In this document: positions 21,936 to 32,300 of the stretch, in pieces
Numbering within the stretch: position 1 is the stretch's first letter
Layout: every line of letters begins with the position of its first letter
Origin: Calliphora vicina
Taxonomy: Eukaryota; Arthropoda; Insecta; Diptera; Calliphoridae
Length of the DNA stretch: 64,000 nucleotides
NCBI RefSeq assembly: GCF_958450345.1
Contig: NC_088780.1
Coordinates: 156,036,726-156,100,725 of the forward strand
Reading direction: 5' to 3'
Translations under genes and position numbers: made by a program
Notes under the pieces: generated by a model
Told to the model about the DNA's origin: nothing
Databases searched by the model: none
Seen by the model: only the letters and a program-made list of their open reading frames with translations

Positions 21936-23918
21936 TTTGAAAAATTACTCTATATTGTGAATACCGATATTGTTTAAATTTGAATATTGGGTTAAAAATT
22001 CAAGCACTTAAAAATATTGTTGGAATTTTACTTGAATTAAAATGTAGTTGTGTTTTAAAATTTAAAAACAAATTAAAATTTTTCATAAGAAACATATGGT
22101 TTGAATTTATATTTCCATTTTACTATAATAAATTTCAATTGCTTGAACTGGATTCAAGCCTGGAATTACAATTGCTTTCAACTATAATTCTTACAGAAAT
22201 GCATATGAAGAATCTTATATACTATTTATAATAATTCACCTTTAAATTTCTCAAAATTTCAGTTATATAAAATTTTCATATTTACATTTAATAGCAATTT
22301 GTAACAAAATATCTTTTTTATTACTCGTATTGCAGAGAAAAGTGAAAAGTATCAAAAATAAAGAAGGGATAGATATTGGTTTGCCATCACACATCACATA
22401 CAACAAATAAATTTACATATTTTGAAAATGAGAACAAAAAACAAAATCAAAAAAAATTTCAAAAATGTCTGACAGTGATATTTTTGTTTGTGGTTGCTTT
22501 AAATTGTTAAATTTATTTAGAATTTCAATTGAGAAGAACATTGAAAGGAATGTACATATGAATGACATATAACATATATATGTTTTTTTAAAAAAAATAA
22601 TTGACATACATTTTGCGTTTTATTTTACACAGAAAAATAAAATGCATATGTATTTTAAATCACTCGCAATTGTGTGAAAAACAAACAAAAAAATGTTTTA
22701 TAAATATTTAAGGATTTTTGAAAATGTCATGCCATTTTAAGTATGGTTTACATTAAAGTAGCTCCGTTTGCAAGGAGACGAAAATTTTATTATTTTTTTT
22801 TTTTGAGAAGGACCTTTTATATGATACTGAAATTGAAGCAAATATGAGAAATATTAAGAAAATATAGAAACACTAACTTTTAGATTCAATTCATCAATTC
22901 CCAACTCTCATTAGTTGTAACATTTTAAGAACTGATATCTTTATATGAAGGTCATATTTATTTTTTTGTGCCATCCTAGTATTTATTTATATTTTAAATT
23001 GGATTCACGCTATTTTGAAAATCCACAATTTTGTGTGAAAATGATAACAGTTTCAATTAAAATCAGCATATTTTTGTTTTATTTTAGCTGTAATTTCAAA
23101 TTTTCTATATATTACTGTTCAAAGGATTATGGAAATAGTTTTAAAAATAAAATGAATTACAAACTATTTATTTATATTCCTTTATTAAATGCACAGTCAA
23201 TGGGTTGACTGTATGGGACAGTAGAGTAATAATAAAATCGAATGTTTAAAATGATTACATAATTTAATTGAGGTCAATTACATTACATGACAATTTAGTA
23301 ACACACAAAGTTAATTTGTAAATTTTATTGATGTTGATGTTTGCGTTATATATTTGATTAGCTTTCTATTGCATTTGAAAATTAGTTATGTAGGATTTTA
23401 CTAAAGGTCAAAAGGAATGAAATGTATTTAAATGCAAATATGGATCTAGTTATTTTGAAAACGGTATTAGGTAGTATTTAGATATATGTGAAATTTTGAT
23501 TGATTAAGAGAAATGCAGCAGCAAATGAAAATAATTATCAACAAGGGTGTTTTGTTTTTCAAATAAATGTTTAAAACCCATTAACCCATAGATATTAAAA
23601 TTTAAAAAAGGAATGCTCAACAACAACTTCTCTATATTCTTACATACAAGTACTATGCGAATTCAATATCCTTGGGAGAGATAATACTTTACTTCAAAAC
23701 TTTTTCCTGGAAATTTGCAATAGAATTGCAATTCTAACACAAACATTTTATTTTATATTTTTTTAATTCTTTACACACATTTAAACCATAAAAATATTTG
23801 TTTAATTCTGACATTAAAATAATTTAACTATTTGTACAAATTATGTAACAAACTATACATATAATTATATATTTTATATTTCCGAAATTGCAGTATAAAT
23901 TTGAATTTAACAGTCTAT
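21936..23918. other. AT-rich DNA
   Basis: No gene, RNA or element recognised. The open frames at about 21980-22231 and 22945-23208 have chance-like composition. Confidence 0.55.
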
Positions 23919-24300
23919 AACAGATGCTTGCAACATTCATCATGTTTATAAACATTTCCATCAGTAGAAACATCTACTTATCAACAGTGTTGACAACACG
24001 CAGTTATTAAAATTGTTTATAAGTTTGACAACATTAATTGTTAAAGCTGGTAGCATTAACTTTAAAGCTGCTAAAAGCTCTAGATATAGAACATTACAGT
24101 TTTGTCTGTTAAGACAATTCATGAAACTACTAGAACACGGTACTGTGTATATAAATAGTAGCAGCGGGATTCAGTCAGTATTACCAGTGCAGTCTTGTAC
24201 ATTAAAAGAGAGTGTAAAAGAGAGTTGTATGTATTAAAAAAGAGTGAATATTTAAATTGTTTAGTTAATTTAAATAAATAAAAATTTGTTATTTTTATAT
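23919..24300 (+). repeat. Solo-LTR-like repeat, copy C
   Basis: The plus strand has TGCTTGCAACATTCATCATG, then GTTTATAAACATTTCC, then AAGCTCTAGATATAGAACAT, then TTCATGAAACTACTAGAAC. These are followed by TGTATATAAATAGTAGC, with a TATA box at 24150-24158, and about 25 bp later TTCAGTCAGTATTACC, which resembles an arthropod initiator. AATAAA-type words near 24275 could be polyadenylation signals. This is a self-contained promoter/terminator layout as expected for an LTR, but no second LTR or internal region is present. Confidence 0.55.
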
Positions 24301-24544
24301 TTTTTTTACCCACCACCAAAAACATAAGTGATTTTGCCATTCCGTCAAAATATTCATCGCAGACCCTGTTGAAGGCACAAGGAAAGACTTATGATGATCA
24401 GAAAATGGGCTCAATCGATCGAGTGGAACTAGCGTTATGGACCAAAATGTGAGACAAAATCTACCAAAGTGGATATTTTTCAAAATTTTTCAAACAAATT
24501 TGGACTCTTTAATTATAATCAATGGATTAGTATAAAATCGTAAT
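24301..24544. other. Short spacer between two repeats
   Basis: Less AT-rich than average. No gene recognised. Confidence 0.4.
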
Positions 24545-25144
24545 TATACCCTTCACCTTCGTGAGTAGGGTATATTTAAGTTTGCTATAACGTTTGTAAT
24601 TTCCACAATATAATTTTCCGACCCTATAAAGTATATATTCTGGATTCTTATAGATAGCGGAGTCGATTAAGCCATGTCCGTCTGTTTGTCTGTTGAAATC
24701 AATTTTCTGAAGACCCCAGATAACTTCCTGATTCAAATGATGTCTGTCAGACATGCTTTCGAGAAGTTTCCTATTTAAAATCATCAAAATCGGTCCACAA
24801 ATGGCTGAGATATGAGGAAAAAACCAGGACAGCCTCGATTTTTGACATATTTTTGACCCATATCTGGATTACTAAGTCATTAATATAGACAATATGGATA
24901 TCTAATGATAGATATTTCAAAGACCTTTGCAACAACGAATATAAGCTCATAATAAGTTGGACCTACAATGGGTCAAAATCGGAAAAAATATTTTTATCCC
25001 AAATTTTTTTTTCACAAAAAAAATTTTTAAAAATAATTTTTAAAAATAACCAAAAAATTAAAGAAACAACTTTGGAAAAAAAATTTTGTTTACCAAAAAA
25101 TATTTAAAATTTGTATTTTGAAGTATAATTTGGTGAAGGGTATA
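24545..25144. mobile_element. 600-bp non-autonomous element with TATACCCTTCACC ends
   Basis: The first 13 bases, TATACCCTTCACC, are the exact reverse complement of the last 13, GGTGAAGGGTATA. The interior includes ATAGCGGAGTCGATTAAGCC, ATCAAAATCGGTCCACAAAT and TGGACCTACAATGGGTCAAA, typical phrases of a very common interspersed repeat in calyptrate flies (from memory, not searched). There is no transposase frame. An additional TATAA on the right makes the exact target duplication ambiguous. A diverged relative lies at 9.55-10.6 kb. Confidence 0.7.
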
Positions 25145-26359
25145 TAATTATAGATAAACAATTAATATAAGTTTCTCTTGCTGTAAGTTCAATCATATAG
25201 ACGTAATATCTTACGAATTACTTTCCACTTTTGATTATTTGAAACTTTCAAAAACGTTGTGAAGTAAGTTGCGAAAAACCCACCAAGCAGTTCTGCCGTA
25301 TTCTAGAACAAGCGTGAATTATTTTAACCTTCAAATATAAGTACATTAAATCTGAATAAACTTGGAATTTATAACGACAACGAAAACATAATTTGTCACT
25401 TCATAATTTCTAACCAAAAGATAAGCTCTTGGTGCAAAAAGAACCCCCTACAATGATAAATTTAACCCTTTTCTCTTCTATCTTAAACTCTACTATTATA
25501 CCCGAGTAATTATAATTATCCCTTATAGATTATCACACCTAAATATAGCACCTATAAGAAAAAAACATATGTTCCCGGAATATGGGTCTGTGATACGTGA
25601 ATGTATGGGTAAAAAATAAAATATCAGCAACAACATCAAGCAACTGAATGAAATATTTATATTTTTACGCTCTATTGATTACATTCGGGTTGCGTACGTG
25701 AAAATTGACAAAAATCTTCGTAACCTGAACAGGGGAGGATAAAATCTTATAATATAATATTTTCTTAACTGTTTCATTATATTAAAAAAAAAACAAAAAA
25801 ATCTGCAACAAAATCATGTAAAATATACCATACTGTTTCAGTTTATAAATAAAATACTTTCCACTTACACTCATATAAATATATATTTTTTGCCATCAAA
25901 TGAAAATAACACACTTCACTAGTTCAAATGCAAACTATTTAGGAAATACAATTTAAAATTTGTTTTCAACGGAAGTGCTATTCTAACAAACAACAACAAA
26001 AAAAAACAAGTAAAGTAATCATTATTTTAAAAATAAATTCTGTTTATTTGCATATTTTAATAAAAACTTTAAACAATGTCATGTAAAACTTCAAAAAAAA
26101 AATAAAATAAATATTTACATACAAAGTACCAAAAAAAGGGAAATTAGTAGCGTAATGAAATATTAAATACCCTTCTTTAGTAATAAAGCTTGCTATATAT
26201 TAAAATTGATTACTATTGGATCCAATGAAAAATTATAAAATTTCACCAATTCGTTCCACAGAAAAGTATAGTTTGACAGCCTATATCACATACTGAATTC
26301 AAAGCAATTTTGTTTTAAAATAAACACTAACTGCAAAGTATTTTATTTGCCTGCATAAA
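25145..26359. other. AT-rich DNA
   Basis: No gene supported. About 25260-25340 is less AT-rich and in one minus frame contains LEYGRTAW, which weakly recalls a LINE motif; see rejected items. Confidence 0.45.
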
Positions 26360-26361
26360 TA

Positions 26362-26440
26362 CCCAGAGTCTATGGTGGGAAATGAACCAGCAACCCTTGC
26401 ATTGATAGTCTATAGGGCATCCTTGGTGGTTGCATGTATA
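26362..26440 (-). repeat. tRNA-like SINE fragment (candidate)
   Basis: On the minus strand the sequence contains GACTATCAATGCAAGGGTTG followed by CTGGTTCATTTCCCACCATA and GACTC. GGTTCATTTCC resembles a degenerate B box of a tRNA promoter (GGTTCGANNCC). The preceding ...CAATGCAAGGGTYGYxGG phrase is typical of tRNA-derived SINEs of higher flies (from memory). No convincing A box is visible and the fragment is only ~75 bp. Confidence 0.4.
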
Positions 26441-27059
26441 ATTTTCCGAAATTTCTATTTATTACCACATGCATTATTTAGTTTCAGTTTTATACAAATC
26501 GATGACATTTGTAGCAATATTAAACACTCTAAAATCATTGTAAATTATCTGATCTAAATTTAATAAATTTCCTATCATTTAACAAACTGACTACACTCAC
26601 ATATCCCCTACCTTTAGTGCAAAACAACACACTCATTCACCAGCAAAAAAAAAAACAAGACTTTAATCAATGTCATTTTTTACACATTTGACCATAAAAA
26701 AAATCAATAAAACATTTGCTTCTCAATTAAAACTTTAATTAAATTAAAAGTTATTTTGTTTTGCCAATTACATTAACAACATAAATTTTAATAGTTTTTA
26801 GGGTTTAATATTTAACAATAAAAATCAATTCATTCAATTCATGTGAAATTGTTTAACTATGATTATTGTTGAATAATTTAATAAATTTTTAATTTAATCT
26901 ATAAATATAATAAAGAATTTGTAATGAAAGATTAAAATTTATAATGAATTTTAATTTAGGAAGCAATAAATGAAAATAAGAAATAAATAATTAAGTAAAT
27001 TTATGAGACAGAGCCTCAAAAGTAAGCAAACACCAGTGAATTATATTATTTTTAAGCTC
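26441..27059. other. AT-rich DNA
   Basis: No gene. A short phrase at 27009-27044 (AGCCTCAAAAGTAAGCAAAC and following) recurs inverted near 53840-53880. Confidence 0.5.
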
Positions 27060-27370
27060 AAATGATCATTGTGGAAATTTTAGTTAATCCGCTAAGATAA
27101 TTCATGAAACTACTAGAAGATGGCGCTGTGTATATAAATGAGTGTATAGTATGCGCTGTTAGAGTTAACACCAGTGTATTATCAGTATTACCAGTGTGTT
27201 TATTAAAATAGCGTGGCTATTTATTTTATTTATGGTCTTGCTTATTTGTATTAACATTTATAGCGTTGAATTGTATGGCAAGGATTAGTCTACAGTTTGG
27301 TATATTTAATTGAGTCCTTGTATTTATATGTCACATCATTCTAAAATAAAAAGAGATTTTTATCAAGGAA
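27060..27370 (+). repeat. Solo-LTR-like repeat, copy D
   Basis: Shares TTCATGAAACTACTAGAAGA and GCTGTGTATATAAATGAGTG (TATA box about 27131-27139) with copy C, plus CAGTATTACCAGTG downstream. It ends with an AAATAAAAAGAG region that may hold the polyadenylation signal. The upstream LTR portion seen in A and C is poorly preserved. Confidence 0.45.
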
Positions 27371-28157
27371 ATAATAATATCCCTCTGATTCTTTAAAAAA
27401 AATCTAATTAAAAACTTGTTTAGCTATTACTTCCAATTAAAATTATTCAATTCAACTAAAACCAATATTAGTTCACACATTTATTAGCTTAATAATGAAA
27501 ATTCCTAGAAACAATTTTATTTTAAAGAATTCATTGATAAAAACAAATTAAAAAATTTATTTAAAAACCACTAAAAATCATGTGTTGGAAATAAATTTTT
27601 AAGCTTTTTTTTGCCGGCCACAATTATTGCTATTTTTTTTGTAGCAACATTTATTTATATACACAGCCACGTACTCAAAACAAATAACAATATTTATTTA
27701 ATAAACAAATTAAATAATAACGTAAATAAACACATACAAATATATGTACATGGAATTTACCATGTACCATACATAAATGAAACAATATTAAAATTTTTAA
27801 ATAATTACACAAGAATCGTAAACAAATCGTTAAAGTACAAGGTACAAATCTATGTATAATTAAAACATACGCACGCAAATGGCCAAACAGAAAGTTTATA
27901 ATGAAATTCAATAATAAATTTGCATATTTCATAAAATTCCATATAAAAACACGTACATTTTTTATTTGTTTATGAGCAAACTTAACAGTGATTATTGTGC
28001 GTATGATTTATATGAGTTTTAAAATCCAATTCATATTAATCATACTCAAACTATGTAGAAATATAAAGGGTTAGTTCAGCGTTTAAACGTACAAAATGCA
28101 CGTTCTATGAAAATTAAATTTTAAAAAAAAAAAAAAAAAATATCATTTGGTTAATAA
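27371..28157. other. AT-rich DNA
   Basis: No gene. Overlapping chance frames occur on both strands at about 27611-27932. Confidence 0.5.
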
Positions 28158-28275
28158 TACAAGGTGGCGCAAAAGTAAACTTCCGATGTTTTTTGGCTGT
28201 AATTAAAAAAAAATAATGAAAAACTTTGATTCTTCTTGTGGATTATTTTTATTTGGTCTTTTTATTTTTTTTACA

Positions 28276-28887
28276 TCAAGTCGAGAATATGATGTCATGT
28301 AAATGGCAGCCGCCACAGTTAATTGTCATTTGAGCCCTTTTTATGCAATTTTCCATCACTTTGGCCAATACTTCCGACGATAGGTCCTCACATTCTTGAG
28401 GGATACTGTCTTTAAGAGCTGCAAGAGTCTGAAGCTTGTTGACATAAACCCGCGACTTCAAAAAGCCCCACAAAAAGAAGTCTGGAGCGGTCAAATCAGG
28501 CGATCTTGCTGGCCAGTGCAAAACGCCAAAACGGGAGATTAGGCGCCCGGGAAATGCATCCTTCAGCATATCGGTTGTGGCACGTGTAGTGTGTGCCGTT
28601 GCACCGTCCTGTTGGAACCACATGTATTCCAATCCCAATTCATCAAGTTGCGGCAAAAAGAACTCGTTGATCATTGCTCTGTAGCGCTCACCATTCACAT
28701 TAACCGTTTGGTCCGCGACGTCTTCGAAGAAAAAAGGTCCGATGACTCCTCCAGCGAAAACAGCACACCATACAGTGACTTTGAGCGGGTGTAATGGCTC
28801 TTCGTGGGTTACACGCGGATCTTCAGTGCCCCAGAAGCGTAAATTTTGCTTATTTACGTACCCGCTAAGATGGAAATGGCCCATCAC
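28276..28887 (-). pseudogene. Mariner DD41D transposase, catalytic-domain fragment
   Basis: About 200 codons are open. In order they show HFHLSGYVNKQN, HPLKVTVWCAVFAGGVIGPF, WFQQDGATAHT, PARSPDLTAPDFFLWGFLKS and C-terminal GGCHLHDIIF. The second catalytic aspartate is in QQDGA (residue 94 of the open stretch) and the third in TAPDFF (residue 136). That is 41 residues apart, the spacing of the rosa-type mariner lineage. In intact relatives the first aspartate lies in an S-D-E block just before HFHLSG. Here the open frame begins after a stop, and the codons AGT GAT sit in another frame just upstream, so a small deletion has destroyed the join. The N-terminal DNA-binding half is missing. Dead enzyme. 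Confidence 0.88.
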
Positions 28888-28893
28888 TCATGG

Positions 28894-28980
28894 TTATTTA
28901 TGATGAAAAATCTTGTTGGTGATTAAGGTCAAATAAATAGTCGGCAATATTCCACGTTCTGGAGCAGTGTAGCGTAACAT
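28894..28980 (-). pseudogene. Mariner transposase N-terminal stub
   Basis: An ATG at 28980 opens MLRYTAPERGILPTIYLTLI, running to a stop at 28894-28896. The start xxRYTxxER resembles the beginning of rosa-like mariner transposases. After a few residues the sequence departs and the helix-turn-helix is missing. This marks the left breakpoint of the internal deletion. Confidence 0.55.
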
Positions 28981-29112
28981 TGTTTATTAACGTCTATTTC
29001 GCATATGTTTACTACACAAATGTCAAAACAGAACTGACATTAGGGGCCAATCACAAAATTTATAGCATTTTCTGATAGGAGAATTGGTTTTGCGCCACCT
29101 TGTATTCGGTAA

Positions 29113-31686
29113 ATATATGGGGCATTTCATGTCAAGTGAACCAACTTTTGAAATCGATGTCTTCCGATCGGGATGAAATTTGCACCAAGGTTAGCTCTAT
29201 TGGATAGTAACTCAGACACAATTTTTCAACAACATCGGTCGAGAACTCTCTGAGTTATAGGGGGTAAAATTTTGACAATTTGGTCAAACAGGGGTTTTTT
29301 CTTATCCATGTAACTTATTACCTATTGTTCTTAGCAAAATGTGTCCCAAATAGTATAGATAGCTATTTCTTCGATCTTTCGAAAAAAAATATTTAAAAAA
29401 AAAAATAAAAAATTTTTAATATTTTTTTTCCGAAATCAAAAACTTTTTTGACTTTTTTTTAAAATGTTTTCTCTTTTCTCTTTTTTTTTTTTTTTTTTTT
29501 CTTAAAATAAAGTTTAGATATTTTCCTTGAACACCTACTTGGTCGCTTAGTGGGATGCGAGTGGGATATCTATCAAAATAAATATTTTGTAACTCAAAAC
29601 ATAAAATTTTTGACTTTTTTTGCAAAATCAAAAACTTTGTTGACTTTTTTTTCAAAATGGACCCTTTTTTAATCTTTTTTTTTAGGTCAAACAAAAGCTT
29701 AGATATTATCCTTGAAGACCCTTTTGGTCGCTTAGTGGGATGCGAGTGGGATATCTATCAAAATAAATATTTTTTAACTCAAGACTTACAATTTTTGACT
29801 TTTTTTTTTGCAAATACGATTTTTTTTCCAAATGGGCCCTTTTTTAAATTTTTTTTTGTAGTCAAAAGAAAGCTTAGGTCCATTCCTTTAAGATATTTTT
29901 AGTCCCTTAGTGGGATGCGAGTGGGATATCTATCAAAATAAATATTTTGTAACGCAAGACATACAATTTTTTAATTTTTTTTTGCAAAATCAAAATTTTT
30001 TCCAATATGGGCCCTTTTTTAATTTTTTTTTTGCTCAAAAGAAAGCCTAGGTCCATTCCTTTAAGATGGTTTTGATCGCTTAGTGGGATGCGAGTGGGAT
30101 ATCTATCAAAATAAATGTTTTAACACAAAAATTGTATGTCTTGAGTTACAAAACATTTATTTTGATATATATCCCACTCGCATCCCACTAAGCGATCAAA
30201 ACTATCTTAAAGGAATAGGCCTAAGCTTTCTTTATAGCAAAAAAAAAAATTACAAAAAGGGCCCATTTTAAAAAAAAGTCAAAAAAGTTTTTGATTTTGC
30301 CAAAAAATCAAAAATTGTATATCTTGAGTTACAAAATATTTATTTTGATAGATATCCCACTCGTATCCCACTAAGGGACCTAAAATATCTTAAAGGTATG
30401 GACCTAAGCTTTCTTTTGACTAAAAAAAAAATTTTTAAAAAAGGGCCCATTTTGAAAAAAAATTCGAATTTGCAAAAAAAAAGTCAATAATTGAATGTCT
30501 TGAGTTACAACATTTTTATTTTAATAGATATCCTACTCACATCTTCCTAAGTGACAAAATAGGTCTTAAAGGAAAAGACCTAAGCTTTCTTTTGAGCAAA
30601 AAAAAATTTTTAGAAAAAAGTCCCATATTGGAAAAAAATTTAGATTTTGCAAAAAAAAATTAAAAAATTGTTACAAAATATTTATTTTGATAGATATCCC
30701 ACTCGCATCCCACTAAGGGACTAAAAAGATCTTAAAGGAATGGACCTAGGCTTTCTTTTGAGCAAAAAAAAAATTAAAAAAGGGCCCATATTGGAAAAAA
30801 AATTTTGATTTTGCAAAAAAAAATTAAAAAATTGTATGTCTTGCGTTACAAAATATTTATTTTGATAGATATCCCACTCGCATCCCACTAAGGGACTAAA
30901 AATATCTTAAAGGAATGGACCTAAGCTTTCTTTTGACTACAAAAAAAAATTTAAAAAAAGGGCCCATTTGGAAAAAAAATCGTATTTGCAAAAAAAAGTC
31001 AAAAATTGTAAGTCTTGAGTTAAAAAATATTTATTTTGATAGATATCCCACTCGCATCCCACTAAGCGAGCAAAAGGGTCTTCAAGGATAATATCTAAGC
31101 TTTTGTTTGACCTAAAAAAAAAGATTAAAAAAGGGTCCATTTTGAAAAAAAAAATCAACAAAGTTTTTGATTTTGCAAAAAAAGTCAAAAATTTTATGTT
31201 TTGAGTTACAAAATATTTATTTTGATAGATATCCCACTCGCATCCCACTAAGCGACCAAGTAGGTGTTCAAGGAAAATATCTAAACTTTATTTTAAGAAA
31301 AAAAAAAAAAAAAAAAAAGAGAAAAGAGAAAACATTTTAAAAAAAAGTCAAAAAAGTTTTTGATTTCGGAAAAAAAATATTAAAAATTTTTTATTTTTTT
31401 TTTTAAATATTTTTTTTCGAAAGATCGAAGAAATAGCTATCTATACTATTTGGGACACATTTTGCTAAGAACAATAGGTAATAAGTTACATGGATAAGAA
31501 AAAACCCCTGTTTGACCAAATTGTCAAAATTTTACCCCCTATAACTCAGAGAGTTCTCGACCGATGTTGTTGAAAAATTGTGTCTGAGTTACTATCCAAT
31601 AGAGCTAACCTTGGTGCAAATTTCATCCCGATCGGAAGACATCGATTTCAAAAGTTGGTTCACTTGACATGAAATGCCCCATATAT
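29113..31686. mobile_element. 2.6-kb foldback element with tandem sub-repeats
   Basis: The ends read ATATATGGGGCATTTCATGT at 29113 and the exact complement ending at 31686. The outer ~300 bp of the two arms are identical by eye as reverse complements. They are followed by tandem ~175-186-bp sub-repeats pointing inwards, four in the left arm and seven in the right. No transposase-like frame is present. This is the layout of Foldback-type elements, although no homology to a named family is claimed. The target duplication cannot be separated from the palindromic ATATAT. Very high arm identity implies recent insertion or ongoing gene conversion. Confidence 0.85.
29546..31252. repeat. Eleven ~180-bp sub-repeats, 4 forward and 7 inverted
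   Basis: The core TTAGTGGGATGCGAGTGGGA plus TATCTATCAAAATAAAT begins near 29547, 29731, 29907 and 30079 in the plus direction. It occurs inverted near 30153, 30339, 30515, 30680, 30853, 31028 and 31213. Units 1-3 pair with units 11-9 by their linker sequences, and unit 4 pairs with unit 5 across a ~28-base loop at about 30122-30149. The inverted units at 30339, 30515 and 30680 are extra. The one near 30515 is the most diverged. T- or A-rich linkers separate the cores. Confidence 0.9.
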
Positions 31687-31699
31687 AAAAGAGTAACGT

Positions 31700-32300
31700 T
31701 ACTGAGTGAGTGACTAACTGATTCAATATCACCTGTTCATATTTTAAAGTCAAGAACGAATCAAGCCAATATCGGATACTATGTTCCAAAGTGAAGCGTA
31801 TTCAAGAGAAATCGTTCTGCATCAATCGAAAGAAATAGTAGTCGGAGGGGGCACGGTCTGAACTATAAAGCGGGTAGGGCAAAACTTCTCAACCACATCA
31901 ATCTAAATTCTTTTTAACAGGTATTGCAACATATTCTGGACGTTTTGTCGGCTAATGCTCAATTCAAATGTATCAGGTGCTTCCAGTACAGCTTCTTTGT
32001 GATGGTCTGGTCATATTGCAGCAGGTTATAATAGATAATACCCTTTTGCTCCCACCAAATATAGCGAATTACCTAAGCGCTATGAATATTTGGCTTTGGT
32101 GTCGATTCGGTTGGATGGCCGGGCTAAACATACACTTTCTTATTTGCTTTGGTTTATCGGTATGGATCCACTTTTCATCGCAAGTAATGATACGGTGCAA
32201 AAATTAAGTATTTTCTTTTATAGCGCTGAAAGCATCATTTCGGACATGCAAAATTGTCTTTCAAGTTTCCCAGCTTTTGAATGAATCCTGGATGAATCAC
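31700..32300 (-). pseudogene. Decayed mariner transposase (DD34D-type) relic
   Basis: Minus-strand pieces appear in family order but in shifting frames: FLHRIITCDEKWIHTDKPKQ, then FGGSKR or IWWEQKGIIYYNLL, then ALADKRPEYV, then EVLPYPLYSSDRAPSDYYFF, then LDSFLTLKYEQ. These match mariner blocks HRIVTGDEKWI, WWDxxGVxYYELL, LxEKRPEY, VLPHPPYSPDxAPSDYHLF and WxDSxxxxKDExF. The first and third catalytic aspartates survive. The HDNARPH block with the second has been deleted between RPEYV and PVKKNL. At least three frame changes. The element ends were not found; the 2.6-kb foldback lies immediately beyond its 3' side. Confidence 0.8.

Larger units (their letters stand above)
28160..29102 (-). mobile_element. 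Internally deleted mariner element of the DD41D (rosa-like) type
   Basis: Perfect 15-bp terminal inverted repeats CAAGGTGGCGCAAAA (28160-28174 and complement at 29088-29102) are flanked by TA on both sides (28158-28159 and 29103-29104). TA is the invariant target duplication of Tc1/mariner elements. Transposase remains run on the minus strand. The element is 943 bp, shorter than the ~1.2-1.3 kb expected. The gap lies between the transposase start and the first catalytic block, so it cannot encode an active enzyme. The ends are intact, so it could in principle have been mobilised in trans. Confidence 0.92.

Noticed and set aside
25260..25340. Minus-strand LEYGRTAW, resembling a LINE motif after the reverse transcriptase
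   Set aside because: Only eight residues match loosely and no neighbouring RT motif was found.
28591..28794. Plus-strand frame inside the mariner
   Set aside because: It is the opposite strand of the transposase reading frame, which has clear family motifs.
29416..31248. Open frames containing GCEWDIYQNK in the foldback element
   Set aside because: They are the translated ~180-bp sub-repeat in T- or A-rich linkers, occurring on both strands because of the inverted structure.
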